A DNA stretch of 64,000 bases from Devosia epidermidihirudinis (lineage in GTDB: Bacteria; Pseudomonadota; Alphaproteobacteria; Rhizobiales; Devosiaceae), in assembly GCF_000971295.1 (NCBI RefSeq), contig NZ_LANJ01000004.1:248001-312000 (forward strand), in the 5' to 3' direction. The notes beneath the pieces are model-generated. The model saw nothing but the letters and a program-made list of their open reading frames with translations, was not told where the DNA came from and searched no databases. The position numbers were made by a program, and so were the translations under genes. How positions within the stretch are numbered: position 1 is the first letter of the stretch; every line of letters begins with the position of its first letter. Below are positions 37,062 to 46,000 of this stretch, piece by piece.

Positions 37062-37156
37062 CTCATAACTCCTCAAACACAAACGCGAAATTGCCTCTAT
37101 GATATTTTATACAGGTTGAGATAGCTTTACGCCAAATATCAAACGGAGTGCCTGAT

Positions 37157-38041
37157 TTGCCAAAGCGCGTAAGAACCGCCGTATTTCCAGTTGCTGGCCT
37201 GGGAACTCGTTTCCTGCCTGCCACCAAGGCGCTGCCAAAGGAAATGCTAACGGTCGTGGATCGTCCGCTCATTCAATATGCGGTGGATGAAGCGCGTGAA
37301 GCGGGCATCGAGCACTTTGTGTTCGTCACCGGCCGCAACAAGGGCGTCATCGAGGATCACTTCGATCGCCAGTTCGAGCTTGAGACCACGCTTGAAGCCC
37401 GCGGCAAGACACAGGCCCTCGACTCCCTGCGCAAGGATCTCCCCTCCGCTGGTCGCACCAGCTTCACCCGCCAGCAGGAGCCTCTCGGGCTTGGCCACGC
37501 CGTATGGTGTGCCCGCGATATCGTTGGCGACAACCCATTCGCGCTGCTGCTGCCGGACATGTTGTTCAAGGGCGAGCCAGGCGTGCTCAAGCAGATGATG
37601 GACGCCTATCAAGACGGCGGCGGCAATATCATCGCCGTCGAGGAAGTGCCCGAAAGCGAAGTCTCGTCCTATGGCGTGATCGAGCGCGGCGATGGCCCCG
37701 ACACCGGCTTTGCACTCACCGGCATGGTGGAAAAGCCCAAGCGCGAAGACGCGCCTTCGAACCTGATCATTTCAGGTCGCTATATTCTGCAGCCGGAAAT
37801 TTTTGGCCTGCTCGCCGATCAGCCGCGTGGCGCTGGTGGCGAAATCCAGCTGACCGACGCCATGCAGAAGCTGATGCACAATCAGCAGTTCAAGGGGGTG
37901 AAGTACGCAGGTCAGTCCTTCGATTGCGGCTCCAAGATCGGCTTTTTGACCGCCAACGTCGTTTATGCGCTCGACCGCGACGACATCCGCGAAGGCTTCA
38001 TCAAGGAACTGCGCAAGCTGGACCTTGAGGATCACCTCTAA
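37157..38041 (+). CDS. galU: UTP-glucose-1-phosphate uridylyltransferase
   Basis: A 294-residue enzyme making UDP-glucose from UTP and glucose 1-phosphate, the precursor for exopolysaccharide, LPS core and GalE's product. The signature VAGLGTRFLPATKALPKEM is near the N-terminus, with GLGHAVWCAR and the lysine region VEKPKR. I use the TTG at 37157 because GGAG lies eight bases before it; a GTG at 37148 overlaps that site. It faces away from galE. Confidence 0.94.
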   Translation: MPKRVRTAVFPVAGLGTRFLPATKALPKEMLTVVDRPLIQYAVDEAREAGIEHFVFVTGRNKGVIEDHFDRQFELETTLEARGKTQALDSLRKDLPSAGRTSFTRQQEPLGLGHAVWCARDIVGDNPFALLLPDMLFKGEPGVLKQMMDAYQDGGGNIIAVEEVPESEVSSYGVIERGDGPDTGFALTGMVEKPKREDAPSNLIISGRYILQPEIFGLLADQPRGAGGEIQLTDAMQKLMHNQQFKGVKYAGQSFDCGSKIGFLTANVVYALDRDDIREGFIKELRKLDLEDHL

Positions 38042-38050
38042 GCGATCTGA

Positions 38051-39334
38051 CTAGCGTTTGATTGTGACGCCCACTGCGACGCGGTGGGCGTCTTCGATTC
38101 CATCTGCAGTCGTATCGGACTGGCTGTAGCCATAATCGGCTGTGACGGCCGTGTGCCGGTTGATGCGGTAGTCCGCACCCAGCCCGAAGCCATAGCCGGT
38201 TTCCGTATCGCTGCTGCCGACAAAGCTGGCGGTGCGCCAATCTGCGCTGGCCCGCAGTGCCAGCCAGGAATTGACGGTGTATCCGAGCTCGGCATTGGCC
38301 GCGTAGGACACGCGCGTTGTGCCGCCATCAAGTGGACCCGAAGGCGTGACCCCGGTGCTCAGCCCCGCCGTCAGGCGCAGGGTTTCGTCGGGGCGATAGG
38401 TGACGCTCGCGTCGTAAAGCTGTGTCACGACCTCATCGAGCCCAGCCGCATCGAACCGGCGCAGGCCCACGCCGGTTGAGACCGTCGCCTCCAGCACATC
38501 GTTCCACCGACCGGTGACACCCGCACGCAAGGCGGCGTCCGTGGCATCGCGCTTCGCGGTCAGTTGCGGCTCGTCAAAGATGTCGCGGCCAAGTCCTGCC
38601 TGTCCGAACACTTCAAAGATCGGCGTGACCTGATAGCCAACGCGCAGACCCGCGTCGAACATCCAGGCATTGCGCTCCCAATTGTCGACACTGGTGCCAC
38701 CGACATAGGTCGTGGGACCATAGGCGCTGCGGGCCACCCCGCCGGTCACGCCGACATTGAAGCGTCCGAACTGGCGGGTAATGCCGACATCCACGCCACC
38801 CTTGATGGTCTGGGGTGCCTCGGCAATGTTGGATCCAAGGCCAGGCGTGCCCGGCAGTTCCCGGCTCAACGAGAAATTGGCATTGCTGATGATGCGGGTG
38901 TCACTGTCGAGCGCATAACCGGCGCTGCCATTGAGGCGCAGTCCGGTGATGTCGATCTTGCCATCCTGCGGGCGGGTGACCTCAACGCTGCCAGCAAGGC
39001 TCACCGCTGAGCGGGAGCCGATATGTTCCAGCGACACCGATGGCGTGAGGCGAATGTCGAAGCGCTCGTCCTCTTTTGCCTTGGTGTAGGTGCCGCGCAG
39101 GCCAATGGACCAATCAATGTCAAAGAAAGGGTCGTAGGGCTCGGCAGACCAGTCTGCGACTGGCGACGCAGGGTATTGCCCGGGCAGCAGTCGATCATTG
39201 TCGACGGCCGAGCCATCGCCCGCGACCAGTTGCGAGTCTGCCAGAGCGGGCGCCGCAGCACAAAGGGCCGCCAGCGCAATCGCGCCAGACCGCCACAGAA
39301 TATGCCGCTTGCAGAGAGCCAAGGTTCGCTCCAC
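38051..39334 (-). CDS. Outer membrane beta-barrel protein
   Basis: A 427-residue protein of which the first 33 residues are a signal peptide ending ALA. After a short acidic linker the rest alternates short polar/hydrophobic strands (for example LSLAG-type and FNVGVTGGVARSAYG), consistent with about 16-18 beta-strands, and the C-terminus ends in VAVGVTIKR. Such proteins belong to the BBP2-like outer membrane group. Placed between galU and NfeD genes; a role in exporting or sensing surface polysaccharide is only a guess. Convergent with galU. Confidence 0.8.
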   Translation of the reverse strand: MERTLALCKRHILWRSGAIALAALCAAAPALADSQLVAGDGSAVDNDRLLPGQYPASPVADWSAEPYDPFFDIDWSIGLRGTYTKAKEDERFDIRLTPSVSLEHIGSRSAVSLAGSVEVTRPQDGKIDITGLRLNGSAGYALDSDTRIISNANFSLSRELPGTPGLGSNIAEAPQTIKGGVDVGITRQFGRFNVGVTGGVARSAYGPTTYVGGTSVDNWERNAWMFDAGLRVGYQVTPIFEVFGQAGLGRDIFDEPQLTAKRDATDAALRAGVTGRWNDVLEATVSTGVGLRRFDAAGLDEVVTQLYDASVTYRPDETLRLTAGLSTGVTPSGPLDGGTTRVSYAANAELGYTVNSWLALRASADWRTASFVGSSDTETGYGFGLGADYRINRHTAVTADYGYSQSDTTADGIEDAHRVAVGVTIKR

Positions 39335-39442
39335 CAGATCAAACCGATCACAATCGGCTATGACCGATCCGGCCCACGAACGGAACGCCCCGGGCTCGGG
39401 GCGATCCTTCCACTTTATGGTTAACGAAACCTTGCCAGAAGG

Positions 39443-39898
39443 CTAATTGGGCAGCGCTTCGACGGCCAGAACCGCGCCGGTACTGCCCACAATGCGCACA
39501 CGGCGCCCGGCGGGCAGATCGGGCCCGGAAACGCGCCAGACGGTGTCGCCCAGCGCGATGCGACCGAAGCCCTGAACGATAGGCTGTTCGAGCACAGCCT
39601 CCTGCCCGATCAGACCATCTGTGCGACGGTTGAGATAGGGGCGGTCGCTGGCGGCCTGACGGCCACGGTTCCAGCGCACCCAAAGCGCGATGGTGACGAG
39701 CGAGAGCACGCCAAAGATCAGCCATTGCAGTGGCCAGCTGATCACCACCCAGAACGTCAGAATGCCGGTGATGATCCCCGCCACGCCCATCCACAGCAGA
39801 AACCCGCCCGGCACTACAAGCTCAAGCGCGAGCAGCACCAGTCCGGCGACGATCCATGACCACGATGAATTGGCAGCAATGAAATCGACGATCTGCAT
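39443..39898 (-). CDS. NfeD-family membrane protein
   Basis: A 151-residue protein with three hydrophobic helices in the first 80 residues (WSWIVAGLVLLALELVVPGG; GVAGIITGILTFWV; LIFGVLSLVTIALW) and a C-terminal OB-fold domain (GFGRIALGDTVWRVSGPDLPAGRRVRIVG). NfeD proteins work with SPFH/stomatin proteins in membrane quality control; the partner gene ends 12 bases upstream, as usual. Lacks the long ClpP-like protease domain found in the other NfeD class. Confidence 0.92.
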   Translation of the reverse strand: MQIVDFIAANSSWSWIVAGLVLLALELVVPGGFLLWMGVAGIITGILTFWVVISWPLQWLIFGVLSLVTIALWVRWNRGRQAASDRPYLNRRTDGLIGQEAVLEQPIVQGFGRIALGDTVWRVSGPDLPAGRRVRIVGSTGAVLAVEALPN

Positions 39899-39910
39899 GA
39901 TGGTCCTGCC

Positions 39911-40900
39911 TTACTGCTGGCCCGATGAGGGCGGACGGCTTGGGCGGGCCGGCGCGGGCGCGGAACCACCAAAGGTTTCCTTGGCAATCTCGGCGATACC
40001 GCCGATGGCGCCAATGACACTCGAGGCTTCAACCGGCAGCATGAGCAGCTTTTGGTTGGGTGAAGTCGCGATGGCTTCCAGCGCCTTGATGTAATTGTTG
40101 GCCACGAAGTAGTTGATAGCCTGAACGTTGCCGCTGGCAATAGCGTCCGACACGACCTGGGTTGCCTTGGCTTCGGCTTCTGCCGAACGCTCGCGCGCCT
40201 CAGCATCACGGAACGCGGCTTCGCGGCGGCCTTCAGCTTCCAGAACCTGCGCCTGCTTGGCGCCTTCGGCCTGCAGAATAGCCGACTGACGACGCCCCTC
40301 AGCTTCAAGAATAGCGGCGCGTTTTTCGCGCTCGGCCTTCATCTGACGACCCATGGAATCCACCAGATCCTTTGGCGGATCGATGTCCTTGATCTCGATG
40401 CGGGTGATCTTGATGCCCCATGGCGACACGGCGGTATCAACCACGCGCAGCAGGCGCTCGTTGATTTCGTCGCGATGGCTCAGCAGCTCATCGAGGTCCA
40501 TCGAGCCCATGACGGTACGAATATTGGTCATGGTGAGGTTGAGGATAGCGTTTTCCAGCCCCGAGATTTCGTAGGCGGCGGCCGCAGCATCCAGGATCTG
40601 ATAGAAGGTCACGCCGTTCGCCGTGATCGAGGCGTTGTCGCGGGTAATGACTTCCTGGTGGGGAACGTCGAGCACCTGCTCCATGACGTTGATCTTCTTG
40701 CCGATGCTGTCGATGAACGGCACGATGAGGTTCAGGCCTGGCTTGAGGGTACGGGTGTACTTGCCGAAGCGCTCAATGGTGTAATTGTAGCCCTGTGGCA
40801 CCGTCTTGGCGCCAGCGAACAGCACCAGCAGCGCCAGAATACCAAGGCCAATCAGCGTGATGCTGAGGCCATCGAGCGCGAAGCCCCCAAATAATTCCAT
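39911..40900 (-). CDS. SPFH/band 7 membrane protein (QmcA-like)
   Basis: A 329-residue protein: membrane helix at about residues 10-32, SPFH domain 35-200 ([44 protein letters not shown]) and a charged coiled-coil helix at 200-270 ([25 protein letters not shown]). It forms large membrane assemblies with NfeD. The start at 40900 is supported by GGGAG upstream; an in-frame ATG at 40924 is less likely. First gene of the SPFH-NfeD operon. Confidence 0.93.
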   Translation of the reverse strand: MELFGGFALDGLSITLIGLGILALLVLFAGAKTVPQGYNYTIERFGKYTRTLKPGLNLIVPFIDSIGKKINVMEQVLDVPHQEVITRDNASITANGVTFYQILDAAAAAYEISGLENAILNLTMTNIRTVMGSMDLDELLSHRDEINERLLRVVDTAVSPWGIKITRIEIKDIDPPKDLVDSMGRQMKAEREKRAAILEAEGRRQSAILQAEGAKQAQVLEAEGRREAAFRDAEARERSAEAEAKATQVVSDAIASGNVQAINYFVANNYIKALEAIATSPNQKLLMLPVEASSVIGAIGGIAEIAKETFGGSAPAPARPSRPPSSGQQ

Positions 40901-41337
40901 CGCTGATTCTCCCTTGGTTTTCATGCACGCGACTTTATTGGTGCCGCCCCATCAGCGCAACATTGTGCCGAACAAGTGCGAGACGATCGAGGCGTGGATC
41001 AAAAATGTGACCGCCGGCCACCGCGCAACGCCGCTGGACGTGCGAAATCACCGCCCGAAGCGGTTTTCAAGCAGCGTGCATGCGACGAGCTTCGCCTCAT
41101 GATGATTTTAGAATGTGAAGCCAAACTCGCCGCACGCGATGGGTTTTCTGGAAAGCGGCATCCTTGCTGGGGGCCTTCCCCGGCAGAGGTCCACGCGACC
41201 CACGGAGTCTACGAACATCCCCCGCTCCCATCCGCCCCCCACAGCCGGTTCGCGCGACCCGCTGGTGTCGTGAGGTGGTGGGAAGAGTACGAGGCACTGT
41301 GGAGGCTGGGGGATAAGTTTTGGGGATGAGATCGGAG
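40901..41337. other. Gene-free region, no feature recognised
   Basis: About 440 bases upstream of the SPFH gene and downstream of the FAH gene. Six frames give only short, low-quality readings, the longest 117 residues with no recognisable domain. The part near 40901 must hold the promoter of the SPFH-NfeD operon, but no convincing -35/-10 is seen. A repeat of family E follows from 41338. Confidence 0.5.
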
Positions 41338-41452
41338 TACCCCCTCCTCGCCTCCCCCTGAGAGGGGGAGGGACTTGCCCGGTGCACGGGGGAGATCGCC
41401 GAACACTCGATCGGGTTCCTCCCCCTTTTGAGGGGGAGGTGAGGTGGGGGTA
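41338..41452. repeat. 115-bp inverted repeat element, copy 2 (family E)
   Basis: Starts TACCCCCTCC and ends GGGGGTA with CCTCCCCCTGA..GGGGGAGG hairpins inside, and a middle that differs from copies 1 and 3. Copies 2 and 3 share the flank GATCGGAG immediately before the start, so that octamer may belong to the element or to a preferred target. Confidence 0.8.
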
Positions 41453-41482
41453 TTCTTGCTATCGACGTGGCCCCACCCAAAC

Positions 41483-41511
41483 AAAAAGGGCGGGGTTTCC
41501 CCCGCCCTTTC
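41483..41511 (-). terminator. Rho-independent terminator of the FAH gene
   Basis: An 11-bp stem AAAGGGCGGGG/CCCCGCCCTTT with a four-base loop just after the stop at 41514 on the minus strand, followed by TTTTTGTTT in that direction. Confidence 0.85.
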
Positions 41512-41513
41512 CA

Positions 41514-42365
41514 TCAGGCCGAGTAGGCCTTCACGTTCTGGGTCTGCTCGCCGAGGCCTTCGATGCCCAGGCGCATGACGTTGCCGGGCTTGAGCCAGAC
41601 GGGGTTTGGCTTGATGCCCATGCCGACGCCCGGAGGGGTGCCGGTGGAGATGATGTCGCCGGGCTGCAGGCTCATGAACTGGCTGACATAGGAGACGATG
41701 TTGGCGACGCCAAAGATCATCGTCTTGGTCGAGCCGTTCTGGTAGCGGTGACCGTCAACTTCGAGCCACATGGCCAGGTTCTGTGGATCCGCAACTTCGT
41801 CCTTGGTGACAACCCATGGGCCGATTGGGCCGAAGGTGTCAGCGCCTTTGCCCTTGTCCCAGGTGCCGCCGCGCTCGGTCTGGAAGTGACGCTCGGAGAC
41901 GTCGTTGATCAGGCAATAGCCGGCAACGTGGTCCAGTGCGTCGGCTTCGTCGACGTAACGGGCTTCCTTGCCGATCACGATGCCCAGCTCGACTTCCCAG
42001 TCTGGCTTGATCGAGTTCTTTGGAATGATCACGTCATCGTTCGGGCCGATGATCGCGCTGGTGGCCTTCATGAAAATGATGGGCTCTTCTGGGATGGGCG
42101 CGCCGGTTTCGGCAGCGTGATCTGCGTAGTTCAGGCCAATGCAGATGAACTTGCCGACATTGCCCACGCAGGGACCGATGCGCTGACCGGCATCGAGCAC
42201 GGGCAGTGCATTGATGTCGGCGGCGCTGATCTTGGCCAGACCTTCGGGGGTCAGCGTCTGACCGGCGATGTCGCCGACAACGCCGGAGAGATCGCGGATC
42301 GAGCCGTCTTCAGCCAGGATTGCGGGTTTCTCGGCACCTTTGGCGCCAACGCGGAGCAGTTTCAT
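41514..42365 (-). CDS. Fumarylacetoacetate hydrolase family protein (2,4-diketo-3-deoxy-L-fuconate hydrolase-like)
   Basis: A 283-residue C-C bond hydrolase of the FAH superfamily. It has the N-terminal MKLLRVGAKGAEKPAI of the sugar-acid branch, the metal region KPDWEVELGIVIGKEA and DVSERHFQTERGGTWDKGKGADTFGP, and the closing ISTGTPPGVGMG. Enzymes of this branch cleave 2,4-diketo-3-deoxy-L-fuconate or rhamnonate to pyruvate and L-lactate; the FucU gene upstream and FMN lactate dehydrogenase in the same regulon support this. The promoter at 42399-42427 has the cluster operator in its spacer. Substrate assignment is inference. Confidence 0.85.
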   Translation of the reverse strand: MKLLRVGAKGAEKPAILAEDGSIRDLSGVVGDIAGQTLTPEGLAKISAADINALPVLDAGQRIGPCVGNVGKFICIGLNYADHAAETGAPIPEEPIIFMKATSAIIGPNDDVIIPKNSIKPDWEVELGIVIGKEARYVDEADALDHVAGYCLINDVSERHFQTERGGTWDKGKGADTFGPIGPWVVTKDEVADPQNLAMWLEVDGHRYQNGSTKTMIFGVANIVSYVSQFMSLQPGDIISTGTPPGVGMGIKPNPVWLKPGNVMRLGIEGLGEQTQNVKAYSA

Positions 42366-42398
42366 ATGGAGCAGTCCCTCTATTACCGTTTGGCATGG

Positions 42399-42427
42399 CC
42401 ATAGCGGCTAACATGTTAGCTTGTCGA
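42399..42427 (-). promoter_or_regulatory. Promoter of the FAH gene with operator in spacer
   Basis: On the minus strand TCGACA (42422-42427), exactly 17 bases, then CTATGG (42399-42404). The 14-bp palindrome at 42407-42420 fits wholly within the spacer, so a bound repressor would block RNA polymerase. The start codon at 42365 lies about 28 bases after the predicted start of transcription. Confidence 0.65.
42407..42420. promoter_or_regulatory. GntR operator, site 1
   Basis: Perfect palindrome GCTAACATGTTAGC. The 12-base core CTAACATGTTAG is also found at 43983-43994 and 47759-47770, and nowhere else that I saw in the window. Confidence 0.8.
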
Positions 42428-42465
42428 GGGCGACCTTGGTACAATCGGTTCGGTCGCCCCATCAA

Positions 42466-42900
42466 TCATGCATCCGGACGGATAACGCCCTTCTTGAGCA
42501 GAATATTGCCATAGAGCCGACGCTCGCCGGTCTGGATGATGGCGTAGCCGTTCGAAACGCGCTCGTAGAAGGCAAAGCGCTCCAGCGAAGACAGGCCCAT
42601 TTCCGGCTCGTGGCGTTTCACGATGCCTTCAAACAGGTCCATCACCGGCTCGCGCTTATTGGGATCACCCACCACCTGCATACAGATCGCGGCCTCATCG
42701 ACAAAATCGTCGAGCGGCATGACGGTCAGGATCGCGTCGAGCACATCGGTTGCGGTGATGCCATCGAGGCGCACCAGCACTGGCCCGGCCGAGTCCGCGG
42801 GATAGTTCGCATCGACAATGGCGATCTCGTCGCCATGGCCCATGGCACGCAAAATACCGAGCAGGTCAGGACCAAGGATCGGCGGAATGTTCTTGAGCAT
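42466..42900 (-). CDS. fucU: FucU/RbsD-type sugar mutarotase
   Basis: A 144-residue protein of the RbsD/FucU family. It begins with the characteristic MLKNIPPILGPDLLGILRAMGHGDEIAIVDANYPA, whose histidine is catalytic, and ends with the ribose/fucose-ring binding YAIIQTGERRLYGNILLKKGV. The family interconverts alpha and beta anomers of L-fucose (FucU) or pyranose/furanose of D-ribose (RbsD); the FucU-type ending and the cluster suggest L-fucose or a similar 6-deoxy/L-sugar. The start follows four bases after the stop of the cysteine-rich gene. Confidence 0.88.
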   Translation of the reverse strand: MLKNIPPILGPDLLGILRAMGHGDEIAIVDANYPADSAGPVLVRLDGITATDVLDAILTVMPLDDFVDEAAICMQVVGDPNKREPVMDLFEGIVKRHEPEMGLSSLERFAFYERVSNGYAIIQTGERRLYGNILLKKGVIRPDA

Positions 42901-42904
42901 TGTT

Positions 42905-43228
42905 TTACTCTTCTTTGAAGGAATTGATTTGGTCGTCCGGCTCATCGAGCCCTAGTGCGCAACTGCGGTTAGCGCCAGTGCCGGGGGCATTCTCGAAGAC
43001 ACAGAGCGATGTCGCCGGGTCGCCGCAGACACGCTCCAAATTCTTGTGGCTGACGCACTTTCCATCCGGCCCCCGATAGCCCGGACCGCCCTTGCAGCCA
43101 CATCCGCTGCATGCAGGACGGTCGGGGCAGTCTGCGAGGGCTACTGTGGAGACAAAGATAGGCGAAAACACCATTGCACAGACGACGATGGTTGCCCTGG
43201 TAATCTTGGAAAGAACCATCCCCTTCAC
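42905..43228 (-). CDS. Small secreted cysteine-rich protein
   Basis: A 107-residue hypothetical protein. It starts with a hydrophobic signal sequence (IVVCAMVFSPIFVSTVALA), after which come at least eight cysteines in the mature part, including CSGCGCKGGPGYRGPDGKC. The codon at 43228 is GTG, three bases after the stop of the GntR gene, which suggests coupled translation; an ATG at 43219 is the other option. It sits between regulator and fucU in one operon. Function unknown; I recall similar small proteins in rhizobia but no role. Confidence 0.7.
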   Translation of the reverse strand: MKGMVLSKITRATIVVCAMVFSPIFVSTVALADCPDRPACSGCGCKGGPGYRGPDGKCVSHKNLERVCGDPATSLCVFENAPGTGANRSCALGLDEPDDQINSFKEE

Positions 43229-43231
43229 CGG

Positions 43232-43981
43232 TCAGCCGAACGGGAAGCTGTCGTGATCGGTGCCCAGGGTGTCGCCATCGGCAAACAGGTCTGGCTTTTC
43301 GCGGGCAAAGGCGAACAACTCCACCATCACATTATCGATATGGACGCGGATGGCGCGCGTCGCCTGATCCTGATCGCCGCCCAGAATGCCGTCAAAAATC
43401 TTCTGGTGCTCGGCAATGGTGAAGGCCAGACGCCGTGGCGTGATGATCAGCCTGCGCGCCCGATCAAGGTTCGCCCGCGCCGAATCGATGATGTTCTTGA
43501 TCTTGGTGAAGCGCATCGAGCGGAAGATGATGTCGTGAAAATCGATATCGATCTGGTGGAACGTATCAGCATCGTCGCGCTCGGCCGCCTCGCGCTGCAT
43601 CGCCATATTGGTGTGGAGCGCATCGATCAAATCGGCATCGTGACTACCGATCAACACACGCAGCGCCTCGCTCTCCAGCGCTTTGCGGATCAGCATGTAT
43701 TCGCGGACATCGGCGATCTTGACCAGCGATACGGTGGAGCCGCGCTGCGGCGCAATATCCACCAAACCCTCGGCCTGCAGCCGCGCCAGCGCCTCGCTGA
43801 CGGGAAAACGCGACACGCCAAGCTGTTCGCAAATAGCGGTTTTGTCGATGGCTTCGCCCGGCGCCAACGCCAACGACACGATGGCATCGCGCAGCGCATT
43901 GGTGACTTCAGCGGTCACGCTGCCGCGTGACAACGGCGTGGGCCGAACGAGAAATGAGTAGGGACTTGCTTCTGCGCTCAT
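43232..43981 (-). CDS. GntR-family regulator (FCD type) of the sugar-acid cluster
   Basis: A 249-residue repressor: winged helix at about residues 25-85 (AICEQLGVSRFPVSEALARLQAEGLV) and FCD domain with the metal-type signature (DIDFHDIIFRSM; ITPRRLAFTIAEHQKIFDGI). No ribosome-binding site precedes the ATG; instead the operator ends one base away from it and the -10 element TAACAT (43988-43993) is six bases before, with TTGTAA at 44011-44016 as -35. The mRNA therefore should begin at the ATG itself (leaderless) and the protein should repress its own gene. Its ligand is probably a sugar acid. Confidence 0.9.
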   Translation of the reverse strand: MSAEASPYSFLVRPTPLSRGSVTAEVTNALRDAIVSLALAPGEAIDKTAICEQLGVSRFPVSEALARLQAEGLVDIAPQRGSTVSLVKIADVREYMLIRKALESEALRVLIGSHDADLIDALHTNMAMQREAAERDDADTFHQIDIDFHDIIFRSMRFTKIKNIIDSARANLDRARRLIITPRRLAFTIAEHQKIFDGILGGDQDQATRAIRVHIDNVMVELFAFAREKPDLFADGDTLGTDHDSFPFG

Positions 43982-43982
43982 G

Positions 43983-43994
43983 CTAACATGTTAG
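43983..43994. promoter_or_regulatory. GntR operator, site 2
   Basis: CTAACATGTTAG immediately before the GntR start codon. It covers the -10 element TAACAT of the minus-strand promoter and is 110 bases upstream of the UxaA-family gene on the plus strand, so it may control both directions. Confidence 0.8.
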
Positions 43995-44104
43995 TTAAAG
44001 CCGTGGTGTTTTACAAACGACTTAGCTGCCGGTTGCCGCGCAATCTGGCGACAAAAGCCGTCCCCGTAAAGCTTAGTTGAGACCCGACCTTCGAAAGCCG
44101 TCTT

Positions 44105-45655
44105 ATGTCCGAAACGATGACCCCTCCATCTGCCCGCACGCTGGTGCTGAACTCTGCCGACAATATCGCCGTGGCTTTGGCCAATCTCGATGTCGGCACC
44201 GATACCCCACAGGGCGTGCGCATTGTCCGCCGCGTTCCGCGCGGGCACAAATTTGCCACCCGCCCGATCAATGCCGGCGAGGCCATCCTGAAATTCGGTC
44301 AGATCATCGGTTTCGCCAAGGAAGCCATTCCGGCTGGAGATTGGATCCACGAGCACAATTGCGGCATGGGCGGCGCCGACGGCACCCTCAAGCACGACTA
44401 TGCCTTTGCCGAGGGCGCCATTGCGCCCGACATGGTGCCCTTCGATCAGCGCGCGACCTTCGAGGGTTACCGCCGCGCCAATGGCAAGGTGGGCACCCGC
44501 AACTATATCGGCATCCTGACCTCGGTGAACTGCTCGGCCACCGTCGCCAAGTTCGTCGCCGAAGCCATCAACCGCTCGGGGATTCTGGAAGACTATCCAG
44601 AGATCGACGGCGTCGTACCCTTCGTGCACGGCACTGGCTGCGGCATGGAAAGCCAGGGCGAGGGCTTTGATATCCTCAAGCGCACCCAGTGGGGCTACAC
44701 CTCCAACCCCAATCTGGGCGCCGCCTTGCTGGTGGGTCTGGGTTGCGAGGTGTTCCAGATCGGCCGCATGAAGGAAATGTATGGCATTGCCGAAGGCGAG
44801 ACCTTCCAGACCATGACCATTCAGGAGCGCGGCGGCACCAAGCGCATGATCGAATGGGGCGTGGAGAAGGTGAAGGAAATGCTGCCCACCGCCGCTGCTG
44901 CCCGCCGCGAAACGGTCGACGCATCCCATCTGATGCTGGCGCTGCAATGCGGGGGCTCGGACGGCTATTCGGGCATCACCGCCAACCCGGCGCTCGGCTA
45001 TGCCGCCGACATTCTGGTGCGCAATGGCGGCACCGCGATCCTCAGCGAAACGCCCGAAATCTACGGCGCTGAACATCTGCTGACCCGCCGTGCCGTCAAT
45101 CGCGAAGTGGGCGAAAAGCTGATCGAACGCATCCACTGGTGGGAAGATTACACCCAGCGCAATCGCGGCGAGATGAACAACAACCCCTCCCCCGGCAACA
45201 AGCTGGGCGGCCTGACCACCATTCTGGAAAAATCGCTCGGCGCGGCCGCCAAGGGCGGCACCACGCCACTGACAGCCGTGTACGAATATGCCGAACCCGT
45301 CACCGAAAAGGGCTTCGTCTTCATGGACACGCCCGGCTTTGACCCCGTCTCGGCAACCGGCCAGGTTGCTGGCGGCGCGAACCTGCTCGCCTTCACCACC
45401 GGTCGCGGTTCGGCCTATGGCTGCAAGCCCGTCCCCTCGATGAAGCTCGCCACCAATTCGGACATGTATGCGCGCATGACCGACGACATGGACATCAATT
45501 GCGGTGACATCGTCGAAGGGGTGTCCATCGAGGACAAGGGCCAGCAGATTTTCGACATGCTGATCGAGATCGCCTCGGGCAAGCACACCAAGTCCGAAGA
45601 CCTCGGCTATGGCGACAACGAATTCGTGCCATGGCAGGTCGGCGCGGTCATGTAA
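44105..45655 (+). CDS. UxaA-family sugar-acid dehydratase
   Basis: A 516-residue dehydratase of the UxaA/GarD family (altronate and galactarate dehydratase). The N-terminal SAF domain spans about residues 20-95 (GHKFATRPINAGEAILKFGQ, HEHN) and the long C-terminal domain carries GYRRANGKVGTRNYIGI, GTGCGMESQGEG and CGGSDGYSGITANPALG. Fe- or other-metal-dependent loss of water from an aldonate yields 2-keto-3-deoxy acid. UxaA-type proteins act on L-fuconate in the Campylobacter fuc locus (established there by genetics), which fits FucU and FAH neighbours here; L-fuconate as substrate is inference. Confidence 0.85.
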   Translation: MSETMTPPSARTLVLNSADNIAVALANLDVGTDTPQGVRIVRRVPRGHKFATRPINAGEAILKFGQIIGFAKEAIPAGDWIHEHNCGMGGADGTLKHDYAFAEGAIAPDMVPFDQRATFEGYRRANGKVGTRNYIGILTSVNCSATVAKFVAEAINRSGILEDYPEIDGVVPFVHGTGCGMESQGEGFDILKRTQWGYTSNPNLGAALLVGLGCEVFQIGRMKEMYGIAEGETFQTMTIQERGGTKRMIEWGVEKVKEMLPTAAAARRETVDASHLMLALQCGGSDGYSGITANPALGYAADILVRNGGTAILSETPEIYGAEHLLTRRAVNREVGEKLIERIHWWEDYTQRNRGEMNNNPSPGNKLGGLTTILEKSLGAAAKGGTTPLTAVYEYAEPVTEKGFVFMDTPGFDPVSATGQVAGGANLLAFTTGRGSAYGCKPVPSMKLATNSDMYARMTDDMDINCGDIVEGVSIEDKGQQIFDMLIEIASGKHTKSEDLGYGDNEFVPWQVGAVM

Positions 45656-45990
45656 TGGGCAGCCAGAAGAGCACGCTCGACTACATCATCGAACAGGTGG
45701 AGACGGCCGGCACCGTCTCCTCCAAAGCCATGTTCGGCGAATATGCGCTCTATTGCGACAGCAAGGTCGTGGCCTTCGTGTGCGACGACCAGCTATTTAT
45801 CAAGCCCACCGATGCTGGGCGGGCCTTCCTCGGCGAGATCACCGAGGGCCATCCCTATCCGGGATCGAAGCCCTATTTTCTGATCGAGGGTGATCGCTGG
45901 GATGACAGCGATTGGCTGAGCGAGTTGGTGCGGGTGACGGCGGCAGCATTGCCGCTGCCCAAACCGAAGGCTGCGAAGAAGAAGGTCTGA
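45655..45990 (+). CDS. TfoX N-terminal domain-like protein
   Basis: A 111-residue protein with the TfoX N-terminal fold (SSKAMFGEYALYCDSKVVAFVCDDQLFIKPT; GHPYPGSKPYFLIEGDRW). The ATG shares one base with the UxaA stop (TAATG), so it is cotranslated with it. The Vibrio/Haemophilus TfoX/Sxy proteins activate competence genes, but single-domain rhizobial homologues have no known role. The C-terminal tail is lysine rich (KPKAAKKKV). Confidence 0.85.
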   Translation: MGSQKSTLDYIIEQVETAGTVSSKAMFGEYALYCDSKVVAFVCDDQLFIKPTDAGRAFLGEITEGHPYPGSKPYFLIEGDRWDDSDWLSELVRVTAAALPLPKPKAAKKKV

Positions 45991-46000
45991 GGGATCGGAG

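Noticed and set aside
40976..41329. 117-codon open frame in the gap before the SPFH gene
   Set aside because: No ribosome-binding site, no domain, low-complexity tail; treated as non-coding.
43991..45586. 531-codon open frame on the minus strand
   Set aside because: Lies opposite the UxaA-family gene and covers the operator and its leader; sequence is glycine/alanine/histidine-rich shadow text.
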